Positions 15,800-24,160 of a stretch of DNA of 33,316 nt are shown one piece after another. Location of the stretch: contig JACRJV010000008.1 of NCBI GenBank assembly GCA_016215325.1, positions 1 to 33,316 of the forward strand. Direction: 5' to 3'. The DNA is from Candidatus Uhrbacteria bacterium (lineage in GTDB: Bacteria; Patescibacteriota; Patescibacteriia; JACRJV01). Positions within the stretch are counted from its first letter, which is position 1. Each line of letters opens with the position of its first letter. The notes under the pieces are model-generated. The model worked only from the letters and a program-made list of their open reading frames with translations. It did no database searches and had not been told where the DNA came from. The position numbers and the translations under genes were made by a program.

Positions 15800-16566
15800 A
15801 CCCCCAAGAATGACAACATTGCCTCTTGCCCATAATATACCACGAGCGTTCCAACAATAAGGAAAGGGCCCAACGGGATAGCGCTTTTAAGAGTCTTACC
15901 GCCGCCCAGCAGCAACACGCTCGCAACAATGGCGCCCAGGATATAGGAGATCAGCAGGGCCAATAATACCCCCGGCACTCCAAGCAACACGCCCATCAAT
16001 GCACCCAGCCGAATATCTCCGTCGCCGATCCATCGCCCATGCGAAACGACCCACTGAACGGCAAAAAAGGCAACCCCGATAGTCGCTCCCCAGAGCATAT
16101 CGATCACCACACTACTCAAAGGGCTCTCCAGCCAGAGTCGTGAACAAACCACGATCGCAATGGCTGGCAGTGTGAGCAGGTCCGGCAACACCCCATATTG
16201 GAAGTCCATCACAAACAGAGCAATCAACAATGAGAGGATCACCGCCTGTGCGATCCCTCCGGCTATCGACACCCCCTGTGCAATTTGATTGCCCACGAAA
16301 ACAAATGCTACCGCTGTTGACAGTTCTACCAGCGGATACTGCCAAGAAATTGACTGATGGCAGTTACCACATTTGCCCTTGAGAATAAAAAAACTCACCA
16401 CCGGGATGAGGTCAAATGCCCTCAATGTTTTATGGCAATGCGGGCACATGGATCGGCCGCCGATCCCCCGCCCGGTGGCAACGCGCCATATTGCTGCATT
16501 CATAAAACTACCAATCGATAGTCCGAGCAGCAATGCCAAGGGGTAAATCAACATTCTCCAATCCAC
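15796..16566 (-). CDS. pilD: Type IV prepilin peptidase (leader peptidase/N-methyltransferase)
   Basis: A 256-residue polytopic membrane aspartyl protease that cleaves and methylates prepilins. The N-terminal methyltransferase region holds a zinc tetrad C41-C44 and C66-C69 (CPHC, CGNC). The two catalytic aspartates are D121 in MDFQYGVLPD and D184 in GDGDIRLGALMG, which matches the GXGD rule. About seven to eight hydrophobic segments are visible. It lies in an operon with two pilin-like genes, whose products are likely substrates along with the pilin at 28587-29045. Confidence 0.95.
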   Translation of the reverse strand: MDWRMLIYPLALLLGLSIGSFMNAAIWRVATGRGIGGRSMCPHCHKTLRAFDLIPVVSFFILKGKCGNCHQSISWQYPLVELSTAVAFVFVGNQIAQGVSIAGGIAQAVILSLLIALFVMDFQYGVLPDLLTLPAIAIVVCSRLWLESPLSSVVIDMLWGATIGVAFFAVQWVVSHGRWIGDGDIRLGALMGVLLGVPGVLLALLISYILGAIVASVLLLGGGKTLKSAIPLGPFLIVGTLVVYYGQEAMLSFLGV

Positions 16567-16580
16567 AAGCTACGAATCAA

Positions 16581-17093
16581 TTATTGTAATCCGTCTTTTG
16601 TAAGCGCTTTTATGCAGGGGTACCTCGAGCATTGGAGCGCGCCAGTCGGGCCCTCAAGACGGAAACGGATCTGATAATTCTTGCCGTCATCGGATACCGC
16701 GTAACTGTATTCGCACGCACTCGAAGGGTCATCGGCACATCCAGCCCCCACAGCGGAATTGATCCATTGCGGGTCGCGAGGGAGTTGCTCGAGCAGCACC
16801 CCCCCGTCACACGCTGTGGAAGGCAACGCGAACAATGGTTGTGCTTGATTATTAAAGCAGAGCTTTAAAAATGGACCCTGGCCCAAGACAGCATATTCGC
16901 CCGCCGGCAATCCAGTCGCAGGATAACGAGCGCTCCTGTGGAACCCGATCTCCAACATGTTCTGCAGCAACGATACGTCAGCAACACGGACCGCATCGCG
17001 TGTCTTCCGTGCGGTTACCACCAATACAACACTAGAAATGACAATCACCAGTGTGACAAACGCAAAAATCAGAATTTTTTGGAACAATGTCAT
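16581..17093 (-). CDS. Pilin-like protein without a recognisable prepilin cleavage site
   Basis: A 170-residue protein with one N-terminal membrane helix (about 6-27) followed by a helix (TRDAVRVADVSLLQNMLEIGF) that matches the alpha1 extension of pseudopilins. A Cys-containing beta domain follows. The overall plan, and the position as first gene of the prepilin-peptidase operon (14 bases before it), point to the pilus machinery. However, the GFTLxE signal is absent: the N terminus reads MTLFQKILIFAF with no Gly-Phe junction and no Glu5. It may be a membrane-anchored assembly factor or a non-processed minor pilin. The upstream region has no clear promoter. Confidence 0.6.
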   Translation of the reverse strand: MTLFQKILIFAFVTLVIVISSVVLVVTARKTRDAVRVADVSLLQNMLEIGFHRSARYPATGLPAGEYAVLGQGPFLKLCFNNQAQPLFALPSTACDGGVLLEQLPRDPQWINSAVGAGCADDPSSACEYSYAVSDDGKNYQIRFRLEGPTGALQCSRYPCIKALTKDGLQ

Positions 17094-17147
17094 AGGGGGA
17101 CATTTGAATATATTCTATCAAAAATACACCCTGAAATAAATACTCTG

Positions 17148-18173
17148 TTAGAGAATGCCATTCGGCGAGGGATGGGCTGGGACGTGCTTGCCAATAGGGT
17201 TCAATATCCGCGGTTGATCTACTCTCTGTTGATCGATCAACGGGCGGAAATACTCAATGGTTTTGCGCATCCCCTCGTTTACACTTACTTGCGGATTCCA
17301 GTGAAGTCGCTCCGATGCCAATCGAATATCCGGACGTCGCTGCCGAGGGTCATCCGGTGGCAATGGTAAAAATGTGATCGAACTGCGAGAACCGACGAGC
17401 TTCCGAATAAGCTGGGCGTACGCAAGCATGGTCATTTCTTCTGGATTGCCGAGGTTAACAGGGCCATAAAATCCTTCAGCCGCCATCAAGGCAAGCAGTC
17501 CGCGAATCAAATCCGTGACATATTGGAAACTCCGGGTTTGGGACCCATCACCGAACACTGTGATCTCTTTGTTCTGGAGAGCTTGGACAATAAAATTCGA
17601 TACAACGCGCCCGTCATTGATTGCCATGCGCGGACCATAGGTGTTAAAAATACGGGCGATACGGACATCCACGCCATACTGACGGCGATAATCCATACAA
17701 ATGGTTTCGGCACAGCGTTTGCCTTCGTCGTAGCAGGCACGCGATGAAAGCACGTTCACGTTGCCGCGATACTCCTCTGTCTGGGGATGGACGGTCGGAT
17801 CACCATACACTTCGGATGTTGACGCGTGAACCACGCGCGCCCCGACCCGCCGGGCAAGTTCCAGGACATTGATCATCCCTTGGACGTTTGTTTTGATGGT
17901 CTGCACGGGATCAATTTGATAGTAGTAGGGAGAAGCGGGACAAGCAAGATGATAGATCTCATCTACTTCAAACGAAAGTGGATCGTTCACATCTTGCCGG
18001 ACGAGCTCGAAGCGCTCGCTGCCAAGCAGATGGCGAATGTTGGATTTTGACCCCGTAAAAAAGTTATCAAGGCAAATTACTTCATGCCCCGCTGAATGGA
18101 GCGCATCGCAAAGATGCGAGCCAATAAAGCCCGCGCCGCCGGTGACGAGGAATGTTTTTTTGTCGACACTCAT
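17148..18173 (-). CDS. UDP-glucuronate decarboxylase-like SDR (UDP-xylose synthase)
   Basis: An extended short-chain dehydrogenase/reductase that most resembles UDP-glucuronate decarboxylase, which makes UDP-xylose for glycans (341 residues). The NAD-binding GGAGFIG is at 12-18. The catalytic STSE/Y148-X3-K152 set lies in [10 protein letters not shown] and CYDEGKR. The segments [16 protein letters not shown] and [13 protein letters not shown] are close to the UXS consensus. The frame is open from 18197, but the ATG at 18173 gives the normal start. It has the GC-rich composition of the chromosome, not of the AT-rich cassette on the other side of the divergent intergenic region. A related 4,6-dehydratase activity is less likely. 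Confidence 0.88.
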   Translation of the reverse strand: MSVDKKTFLVTGGAGFIGSHLCDALHSAGHEVICLDNFFTGSKSNIRHLLGSERFELVRQDVNDPLSFEVDEIYHLACPASPYYYQIDPVQTIKTNVQGMINVLELARRVGARVVHASTSEVYGDPTVHPQTEEYRGNVNVLSSRACYDEGKRCAETICMDYRRQYGVDVRIARIFNTYGPRMAINDGRVVSNFIVQALQNKEITVFGDGSQTRSFQYVTDLIRGLLALMAAEGFYGPVNLGNPEEMTMLAYAQLIRKLVGSRSSITFLPLPPDDPRQRRPDIRLASERLHWNPQVSVNEGMRKTIEYFRPLIDQQRVDQPRILNPIGKHVPAHPSPNGIL

Positions 18174-18222
18174 ACGCCTACAGCGTACAGCATTCACTCG
18201 GGAACGCCAAGACCCATTACGA

Positions 18223-18251
18223 TTGCTTAGCCCTATTATTAGGATTATAAT
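18223..18251 (+). promoter_or_regulatory. Promoter of the glycan operon
   Basis: A perfect TATAAT (18246-18251) lies 17 bases after TTGCTT (18223-18228). It points into the aminotransferase gene starting at 18284, with a leader of roughly 25 bases. The 110-base region between the divergent decarboxylase and aminotransferase shows no other structure. Genes from 18284 to 28425 are closely spaced on one strand and may form one transcript. Confidence 0.65.
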
Positions 18252-18283
18252 GGCCCTACGTTACTATTGGTTCTCGAGAGGGT

Positions 18284-19408
18284 ATGGACAGAGTAATGCC
18301 TATCTATGTAACCCAGCCGGGGATGCCTCCGATGGAGGAATTTACTGCTCTCTTGAAGCAAATTTGGGAAAGTAAAATTCTCACAAACAATGGCCCATTC
18401 CACCAACAGTTTGAAAAGGAGCTTGCTGATTACCTTGGAGTTAAATACATTTCGTTGTTTGCCAACGGCACACTGGCTCTCATTACCGCATTACAAACGT
18501 TGCGAATCACGGGGGAAGTAATCACGACGCCCTATAGTTTTGTCGCCACAACACATGCACTATGGTGGAATAATATCAAGCCAGTGTTCGCAGATATTGA
18601 ATCAGATTATTTTAATCTGGATCCCGAAAAGGTAGAAGCAGCTATTACGCCACAAACTACTGCTATTCTACCCGTGCATGTTTACGGCAATCCATGCAAA
18701 ATGGAGCGTTTCCAGAAAATCGCCAAAACGCATAACCTAAAGTTAATCTTTGATGCCGCACAAGCATTTGGAGTTAAGATCAACGAAAATTCTGTTCTGA
18801 ATTTTGGCGATCTTTCGATATTAAGTTTCCACGCGACAAAGGTATTCAATACCTTTGAGGGTGGCGCGATTGTCTGCCACGACCAAAAAATGAAGGAACG
18901 GATCGACTTATTGAAAAATTTTGGCTATGCCGGTGAAACCACGGTTATTGAACCGGGCATTAATGCAAAAATGAACGAAATCCAGGCAGCGTTTGGATTA
19001 TTACAACTCAAACATGTCGATCAATTTGTTGCTCAACGCAAAACGATCACTGAACTTTATCGAACACAGTTAATCGATGTCCCGGGAATCAGCTTCTTCA
19101 AAGACATGCCGGGGGTGGACCAAAATTATTCGTACTTCCCCATCCTTATTGATGCTGGGGCATATGGCAAAACAAGAGATGAAGTATACAACCTGCTCAA
19201 GCAACATAACATTTATGCACGGCGCTATTTCTATCCGTTAATAACTCAATTCCCAACGTATAAAGAAATTCTCACCGCAAACCCAAAAGACCTCCCATTC
19301 GCAGAAAAAATTACCGAGCAGGTGCTGTGTCTACCGATTTATCCCAACCTCGCCAAAGACGAAGTTATTCTAATATGTGAATTAATCAGAAACAACGTAA
19401 GATCATGA
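18284..19408 (+). CDS. DegT/DnrJ/EryC1/StrS-family sugar aminotransferase
   Basis: A PLP enzyme that transfers an amino group to a keto-sugar nucleotide (374 residues). The PLP lysine is K186 in SFHATKVFNTFEGG and the pyridine-binding Asp is D157 in FDAAQAFG. The N-terminal NGPFHQQFEKELADYLGVKY and C-terminal sections are typical of the family. The SFHATKVFNT signature is shared with 4-aminotransferases acting on dTDP-4-keto-6-deoxyhexoses (VioA, FdtB type), so a dTDP-4-amino sugar is a reasonable guess. No dTDP-sugar genes are in the window. The ATG at 18284 is preceded by GAGAGGGT; the ATG at 18296 is an alternative. The acetyltransferase at 23708 could acylate the amino sugar (inference). 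Confidence 0.9.
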   Translation: MDRVMPIYVTQPGMPPMEEFTALLKQIWESKILTNNGPFHQQFEKELADYLGVKYISLFANGTLALITALQTLRITGEVITTPYSFVATTHALWWNNIKPVFADIESDYFNLDPEKVEAAITPQTTAILPVHVYGNPCKMERFQKIAKTHNLKLIFDAAQAFGVKINENSVLNFGDLSILSFHATKVFNTFEGGAIVCHDQKMKERIDLLKNFGYAGETTVIEPGINAKMNEIQAAFGLLQLKHVDQFVAQRKTITELYRTQLIDVPGISFFKDMPGVDQNYSYFPILIDAGAYGKTRDEVYNLLKQHNIYARRYFYPLITQFPTYKEILTANPKDLPFAEKITEQVLCLPIYPNLAKDEVILICELIRNNVRS

Positions 19409-19421
19409 TGTGATAACCGAA

Positions 19422-20231
19422 ATGCAGAATATGAACGTAATAAAAAAAATAAATAACCGAATCCTAACGAAGATAGAATGTCTTATTTATCGATTTGGTA
19501 AAACAAAAAAATGTTATGTTTGTCAGCGTCCCTTGTGGGGATTCACTAAATACCGTGAAGAGTCAACAACGTTGCCTCTGCTGAGTATGCTGGACATCAT
19601 TGGAAGTGACCCGAATAACTTTGGTTGCATGCATTGCAATTCACACGATCGAGAAAGACACCTGTTCATGTTTTTTGATAGATTGAACATATGGGAGAAA
19701 ATGAAAAATGTGGCAATACTCCATTTTGCCCCGGAGAAAAATTTATCCGAAAAAATCAGTAAACAAGAACCTTTACAATATGTTTGCGCTGATCTCTATC
19801 CTAAAGACCAACTCACACAAAAAATTGATCTCACCAGGGTACCCTACAGTAACGATGTATTCGATATAGTGATCGCAAATCACGTACTTGAACACATCCC
19901 TAATTATCTGGAAGCACTCAACGAAATCTACCGAGTGTTAAAACCAAATGGTGCTGCGGTATTACAAACACCATACACAAAATTACTGGAACACAATTTT
20001 GAGTTAAGCTGCATAAACACGAGCGCCCTTAGATCGTATTATTATGGACAGTCTGATCATGTCCGTATCTTCAGCAGATCGCATCTCTTTGGGGACATCG
20101 AAGGGGCGGGTTTTGTATTAAAAATCAAAAAGAACGATGATTTATTTTCTGAAGAGTTGGCGCGTTATTATGGGGTCAACAAAAACGAGGATCTCATCTT
20201 GGCATACAAGCCGCAAGAGTCAACGAGGTGA
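19422..20231 (+). CDS. Class I SAM-dependent methyltransferase with an N-terminal Cys cluster
   Basis: A 269-residue enzyme. Two Cys pairs (CYVC near residue 31 and CMHC near 70) probably bind zinc in an N-terminal treble-clef-like module, followed by DRERHL. The Rossmann-type methyltransferase core begins with AILHFAPEKNLS, which replaces the usual glycine-rich motif I. It continues through the acidic CADLYP motif, then DIVIANHVLEHIPN and VLKPNGAAVLQTP. The fold is clear and the substrate is unknown; a sugar or a lipid-linked intermediate is expected from context. Starts at GTG 19410, ATG 19422 and ATG 19431 are all possible. Its stop codon is part of the Shine-Dalgarno site of the next gene. 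Confidence 0.82.
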   Translation: MQNMNVIKKINNRILTKIECLIYRFGKTKKCYVCQRPLWGFTKYREESTTLPLLSMLDIIGSDPNNFGCMHCNSHDRERHLFMFFDRLNIWEKMKNVAILHFAPEKNLSEKISKQEPLQYVCADLYPKDQLTQKIDLTRVPYSNDVFDIVIANHVLEHIPNYLEALNEIYRVLKPNGAAVLQTPYTKLLEHNFELSCINTSALRSYYYGQSDHVRIFSRSHLFGDIEGAGFVLKIKKNDDLFSEELARYYGVNKNEDLILAYKPQESTR

Positions 20232-20235
20232 TGCT

Positions 20236-20940
20236 ATGCGGCTTGGAATCATGCAGCCTTACTTTTTCCCGTACATCGGTTATTTCCAACTCATGAATCT
20301 TGTGGACGAATTCGTCATCTATGACAATATTAAATACACAAAAGAAAGTTGGATCAACAGAAATCGGATCCTGGTAAACGGGGAAGCCTCTTATATAAGC
20401 ATCCCGCTAAAAAAAGATTCTGATCATAGAGATATTTACCAAAGAAGACTGGCAGATAATTGGCCAACAGAACGGAGGAAGCTCATAAACAGAATTTTTG
20501 CTTGTTACAAAAAGGCACCACAGTTCGATACTGTTTATCCGATCATCGAACAATCGCTTTCCTCCACTGCAATGAATGTATTTGACTTTATTTTGAGAAC
20601 CCTCGAAACGACTAAGAATTATTTGGGAATTGAGACGCCACTTTTGATATCATCAACCATACCGATTAACCATCAACTCAATGGGGAGGACAAAATTCTG
20701 GAAATCTGCCGGGCGAGGAAGGCAACGGTTTATATTAATCCGAGTGGTGGAGTCGCTCTCTATGACAAGGAGCACTTTTTTAAGAACGGTGTCGATTTAA
20801 TTTTTTTAAAAACAAACGATTTTAATTATCCCCAATTTGACAACATATTTTTGCCGTCTTTATCAATTATTGACGTCATGATGTTTAACGCAAAGGATGC
20901 TATCCATACATTCCTTGATTCGTATTACACTTTTCCCTGA
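20236..20940 (+). CDS. WbqC-family protein
   Basis: A 234-residue protein of the WbqC family, found in O-antigen and other glycan clusters, usually beside sugar aminotransferases. Its exact reaction is not settled as far as I know; a role in modifying amino sugars has been proposed from context. The hallmark MQPYFFPYIGYFQL is at 6-19, followed by DEFVIYDNIKYTKESWINRN and KATVYINPSGG. The open frame runs upstream to 20137 inside the methyltransferase gene, but the ATG at 20236 matches the family N terminus. AGGTGA (overlapping the upstream TGA stop) gives a good Shine-Dalgarno site, so translation is coupled. Confidence 0.9.
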   Translation: MRLGIMQPYFFPYIGYFQLMNLVDEFVIYDNIKYTKESWINRNRILVNGEASYISIPLKKDSDHRDIYQRRLADNWPTERRKLINRIFACYKKAPQFDTVYPIIEQSLSSTAMNVFDFILRTLETTKNYLGIETPLLISSTIPINHQLNGEDKILEICRARKATVYINPSGGVALYDKEHFFKNGVDLIFLKTNDFNYPQFDNIFLPSLSIIDVMMFNAKDAIHTFLDSYYTFP

Positions 20941-20953
20941 AGAAATAGAAAAT

Positions 20954-21916
20954 ATGTTTATATGGAAAAAATTGGGAAGGGTGTTCAACCCCCAAGACGT
21001 TGTTGGGAGACCCTGGATGAGAGAATTTGCCCAAGCGCCTTCCACCCTTATTAAGGGTGCTACTGTTCGAGTTTACTTTGCCTGCAGGCCACCTCGTGAT
21101 GACGACGGAAATTACATTAGCTTTTCCGCATTTATCGACATTAATAGGTCTAATCTACTTGAAATTGTTAGAATCAGTGAACGACCTATACTGGAACTCG
21201 GTGAGCCGGGAACATTTGACGAGTTCGGCACATATTTTACTTCAGTCACCAGAAAGGAAGACGATGTACTTGCCTATTACGCTGGCTACACGAGAAGTAA
21301 GTCAGTGCCCTTTACTATCTCAATCGGAGCGGCAATCAGCCATGATGACGGGGAAACTTTTACTAAACTTGGGAATGGCCCTATCTTGCCCTGTAGCGTT
21401 AACGAACCATTTTTCTTAACTGTTCCGCGGATCAAACGTTTTAACAATCACTGGTTTCTATGGTATAGCGCTGGAAAAAAATGGCTAGCTCATAATGGAA
21501 GACTTGAACCGGTTTATCAAATCCGAATGGCAACTTCTAATGATGCCTTACATTGGACTAAATTAGATAAAAATATTATTCCGATTAAGTTAGAGGATAA
21601 CGAGTGTCAGGCCTGCCCCGATGTAATTTTCTACAAAAATAAATATCATATGCTCTTCTGCTATAGATACAGCACAAACTTCCGAGGAAAGGATTTTGGT
21701 TACCGTATCGGATATGCTTGGTCCGATAATCTTCTTAATTGGACCCGTGATGACTCACAAGCTGGCATTGATATATCAGAACAAGGGTGGGATTCCGAGA
21801 TGGTTTCATTTCCTCACGTTTTTGAACTCGATGATAATTTGTACATGCTATATTTAGGTAATCAGTTTGGCCGATACGGCTTTGGTTTGGCAAAACTTGA
21901 AAGCTACCAGGACTAA
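20954..21916 (+). CDS. GH43/GH130-like five-bladed beta-propeller protein, copy 1
   Basis: A 320-residue protein with the repeat pattern of the GH43/32/68/130 beta-propeller superfamily. Asp-box-like sequences recur at blade ends: SHDDGETF (129-136), SNDALHW (195-201) and SDNLLNW (257-263). Residues shared with the next gene include EFAQAP (24-29), VRVYF (38-42), DEFG (89-92), NEPF (150-153), ECQA (217-220), FCYR (235-238), GYRIGYA (249-255) and GWDS (278-281). It has no signal peptide, so it is probably cytoplasmic. The ATG at 20954 is 13 bases after WbqC; the open frame to 20897 overlaps WbqC and is not used. It could be a glycosidase, a phosphorylase or a non-catalytic sugar-binding protein. 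Confidence 0.8.
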   Translation: MFIWKKLGRVFNPQDVVGRPWMREFAQAPSTLIKGATVRVYFACRPPRDDDGNYISFSAFIDINRSNLLEIVRISERPILELGEPGTFDEFGTYFTSVTRKEDDVLAYYAGYTRSKSVPFTISIGAAISHDDGETFTKLGNGPILPCSVNEPFFLTVPRIKRFNNHWFLWYSAGKKWLAHNGRLEPVYQIRMATSNDALHWTKLDKNIIPIKLEDNECQACPDVIFYKNKYHMLFCYRYSTNFRGKDFGYRIGYAWSDNLLNWTRDDSQAGIDISEQGWDSEMVSFPHVFELDDNLYMLYLGNQFGRYGFGLAKLESYQD

Positions 21917-21930
21917 TATCTATCACGCCC

Positions 21931-22893
21931 ATGAAGTGGAAAAAGCTTGGGAAAATATTCGACCCGATTGAGCATACGTTACCACACAACTGCATCGAAT
22001 ATGCGCAATCGCCACAGGCACTCGTCTTTAATGGGTTTGTTCGGATGTACTTCTCGACGAGGGAACGTGATGCAGAAGGAAATTTTTTGAGTCATGTCGC
22101 TTTCGTTAATTTTGATAAAAATTTTCGTAAGATTCTTAACGTTTCTTCTCATACCGTGATTACTTTAGGCAGTTTGGGTTGCTACGATGAACACGGCATC
22201 TTCCCATTCAATGTATTGCGTGTTGATAACAAGATTTTCGGATACATTAGCGGGTGGAGTCGTCGCGTGTCGGTTCCCGTTGAAACCTCAATTGGGCTAG
22301 CAATCAGTAAAGATGACGGCCTCACATTTCAAAGGATCGGCCCCGGACCGGTTCTATCATCAACGTTACATGAGCCTTTTCTAGTCGGTGATCCTTTTGT
22401 CGCGAAATTCGGTGACACTTATCATATGTGGTACATTTACGGTACTCGGTGGATAAATTCCGCTCTAGGAAAATCCCATGAAAGAGTCTATAAAATAGGG
22501 CACGCGGCATCAAAAGACGGCGTATCGTGGGAAAAAGATGGTACCCAACTTATCCCAGATAAACTGAATGTCGACGAGTGCCAAGCTCTCCCAACAGTAA
22601 TTAAATATGGCGGTATTTACCATATGTTCTTTTGCTACAGACCTGCAACCGGCTTTCGAACGAACCGTGATAGTGGATATCGTATCGGTTATGCATATGG
22701 CAAAGATCTTCAAAACTGGAAAAGGGAGGATGAACGGGTTGGAATTGATGTATCTGAAAACGGATGGGATTCGAATATGCTCTGTTACCCACATCTATTC
22801 CATTGTGATGGCAGAGTATACATGCTATATAATGGAAATGAATTCGGACGTTATGGTTTTGGTCTCGCCATCCTAGAAGACTCCGACAATTAA
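21931..22893 (+). CDS. GH43/GH130-like five-bladed beta-propeller protein, copy 2
   Basis: A tandem paralogue of the preceding gene with exactly the same length (320 residues), 14 bases downstream. The two align end to end with few gaps and are nearly colinear from residue 217 on: ECQA, FCYR, GYRIGYA, NW.R.D, GID.SE.GWDS.M, GRYGFGLA. Asp-box-like sequences are SKDDGLTF, SKDGVSW and GKDLQNW. Early conserved residues are EYAQSP (23-28), VRMYFSTR (37-44) and DEHG (86-89). The paralogues differ in the segment after EPF (FLTVPR in copy 1, LVGDPF in copy 2), near the expected propeller centre. That suggests different ligands or one inactive partner. No signal peptide is seen. Confidence 0.8.
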   Translation: MKWKKLGKIFDPIEHTLPHNCIEYAQSPQALVFNGFVRMYFSTRERDAEGNFLSHVAFVNFDKNFRKILNVSSHTVITLGSLGCYDEHGIFPFNVLRVDNKIFGYISGWSRRVSVPVETSIGLAISKDDGLTFQRIGPGPVLSSTLHEPFLVGDPFVAKFGDTYHMWYIYGTRWINSALGKSHERVYKIGHAASKDGVSWEKDGTQLIPDKLNVDECQALPTVIKYGGIYHMFFCYRPATGFRTNRDSGYRIGYAYGKDLQNWKREDERVGIDVSENGWDSNMLCYPHLFHCDGRVYMLYNGNEFGRYGFGLAILEDSDN

Positions 22894-22923
22894 TTATATT
22901 CGTACTTTTTTCATATTACATTT

Positions 22924-23670
22924 ATGTTGGACAAGTCAAAAGAAAAAAAATTACTTGAAAGCTACGTCCCAAAATATATAACCTCTAACGACTCGAGCCA
23001 GCAACGGCTAATGCGTGAGCTTGCAATCCGAACATTCAAACCCTATTTGCATGGAGGGAGGTCGATGGAATTGGGATGTGAAATTGGTTATATGTCTGAA
23101 CTAATAGCCCGTATAGTTGATCATCTCGACATTGTCGAGGGCTCAGAGGAATTTATTGAGCGGGCAAAAAAGCGGGCTATCCCTAATGCGAGTTATTACT
23201 ATAGTCTGTTCGAGGATTTCCAGCCTGAACCGGCTTATGATTCTGTTTTCGCCTCGCACGTGCTCGAACATCTATATAACGTTCCTCTGGTCTTAGAGAT
23301 GGTCAAGAAAGCACTGAAACCACAAGGTGTTTTTCTCGTTACAGTACCAAATGCTCGCGCTTTATCTAGACAACTTGCTCGGCATATGGGTCTAATCACT
23401 AATCTTTCTGATCTCACTCCTAATGATCTAAAAGGTGGCCATCGTCGGGTGTATGACCTAGTGAGTCTTAAACGGGAACTCGAATATTGTGGATTTGAAA
23501 TTATTACGCACGGAGGCATTCTATTCAAATATTTAGCGGATTTCCAAATGGACCAACTAATAGATCTAGGCATTCTCGGTAAAGAGCAATGCGATGGCCT
23601 GTTTAGTCTTGGCCAAGAATACCCTGACATGTGCGCTGATATCTACGCAGTTGCTCGTTTGAAAAAATAG
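22924..23670 (+). CDS. Class I SAM-dependent methyltransferase
   Basis: A 248-residue enzyme. Motif I is MELGCEIGYMS (48-58), where the usual ELGCGxG has Glu in place of the second Gly. The acidic residue after strand 2 is in DIVEGSEEF, and the later motifs are SVFASHVLEHLYN and ALKPQGVFLVTVPN. The last segment (GGILFKYLADFQMDQLIDLG) is typical of sugar or lipid-linked glycan methyltransferases in polysaccharide loci. It starts 30 bases after the second propeller gene and lacks a Shine-Dalgarno site. The substrate is unknown. It is distinct in sequence from the methyltransferase at 19422 and lacks the Cys cluster. Confidence 0.85.
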   Translation: MLDKSKEKKLLESYVPKYITSNDSSQQRLMRELAIRTFKPYLHGGRSMELGCEIGYMSELIARIVDHLDIVEGSEEFIERAKKRAIPNASYYYSLFEDFQPEPAYDSVFASHVLEHLYNVPLVLEMVKKALKPQGVFLVTVPNARALSRQLARHMGLITNLSDLTPNDLKGGHRRVYDLVSLKRELEYCGFEIITHGGILFKYLADFQMDQLIDLGILGKEQCDGLFSLGQEYPDMCADIYAVARLKK

Positions 23671-23707
23671 CTTAAAACCACTCAATTGTAAGATTCTCTT
23701 GTATATT

Positions 23708-24160
23708 ATGTCGGGGGTTGAATATAAAATAAAATGCGCTAACAAATCTACTATTTTTGATCATTTAAAAGAATGCAATGACGACTTTGTCCCTCCTCTA
23801 TATCAGCGTGTTCATCTTGGACGATATGCAAATAAAATCCATCGAAATTCAGTTACCTTTGAGGCATGGGCAAAGAATCGTTTAGTGGGTTTGTTGGCGG
23901 CCTACTTCAACGATTCAGAGGACCAGATCGGATTTATCACCAGTGTAAGCGTCACCGCCGATTATAGTGGCCAAGGCATCGCATCAAAATTGGCCAACTC
24001 GTGTATCACTCACGCGAAACAAATTCATTTTAAGAAACTGCGCCTGGAGGTTCATAAGAATAATTTTACTGCCATCCATTTGTATCGTAAAGTCGGTTTT
24101 GTCGAGCTTGAAACAAAGTATGATTCACTGTTTATGGAATTGGATATCCCACCAGTATGA
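23708..24160 (+). CDS. GNAT-family N-acetyltransferase
   Basis: A 150-residue acyl-CoA-dependent N-acyltransferase. The acetyl-CoA pyrophosphate loop is ADYSGQGIAS, after the beta4 strand FITSVSV. The LEVHKNNFTAIHLYRKVGF segment is the standard end of the fold. The likely role is acylation of the amino sugar made with the aminotransferase at 18284, although this is inferred from position. The ATG at 23708 is used; the frame is open from a TTG at 23699. The stop overlaps the start of the GT2 gene (ATGA), indicating translational coupling. Confidence 0.88.
   Translation: MSGVEYKIKCANKSTIFDHLKECNDDFVPPLYQRVHLGRYANKIHRNSVTFEAWAKNRLVGLLAAYFNDSEDQIGFITSVSVTADYSGQGIASKLANSCITHAKQIHFKKLRLEVHKNNFTAIHLYRKVGFVELETKYDSLFMELDIPPV

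Noticed and set aside
16581-17093. Regular prepilin call for the first gene of the prepilin-peptidase operon
   Set aside because: The Gly-Phe junction and Glu5 are missing, so it is described only as pilin-like.
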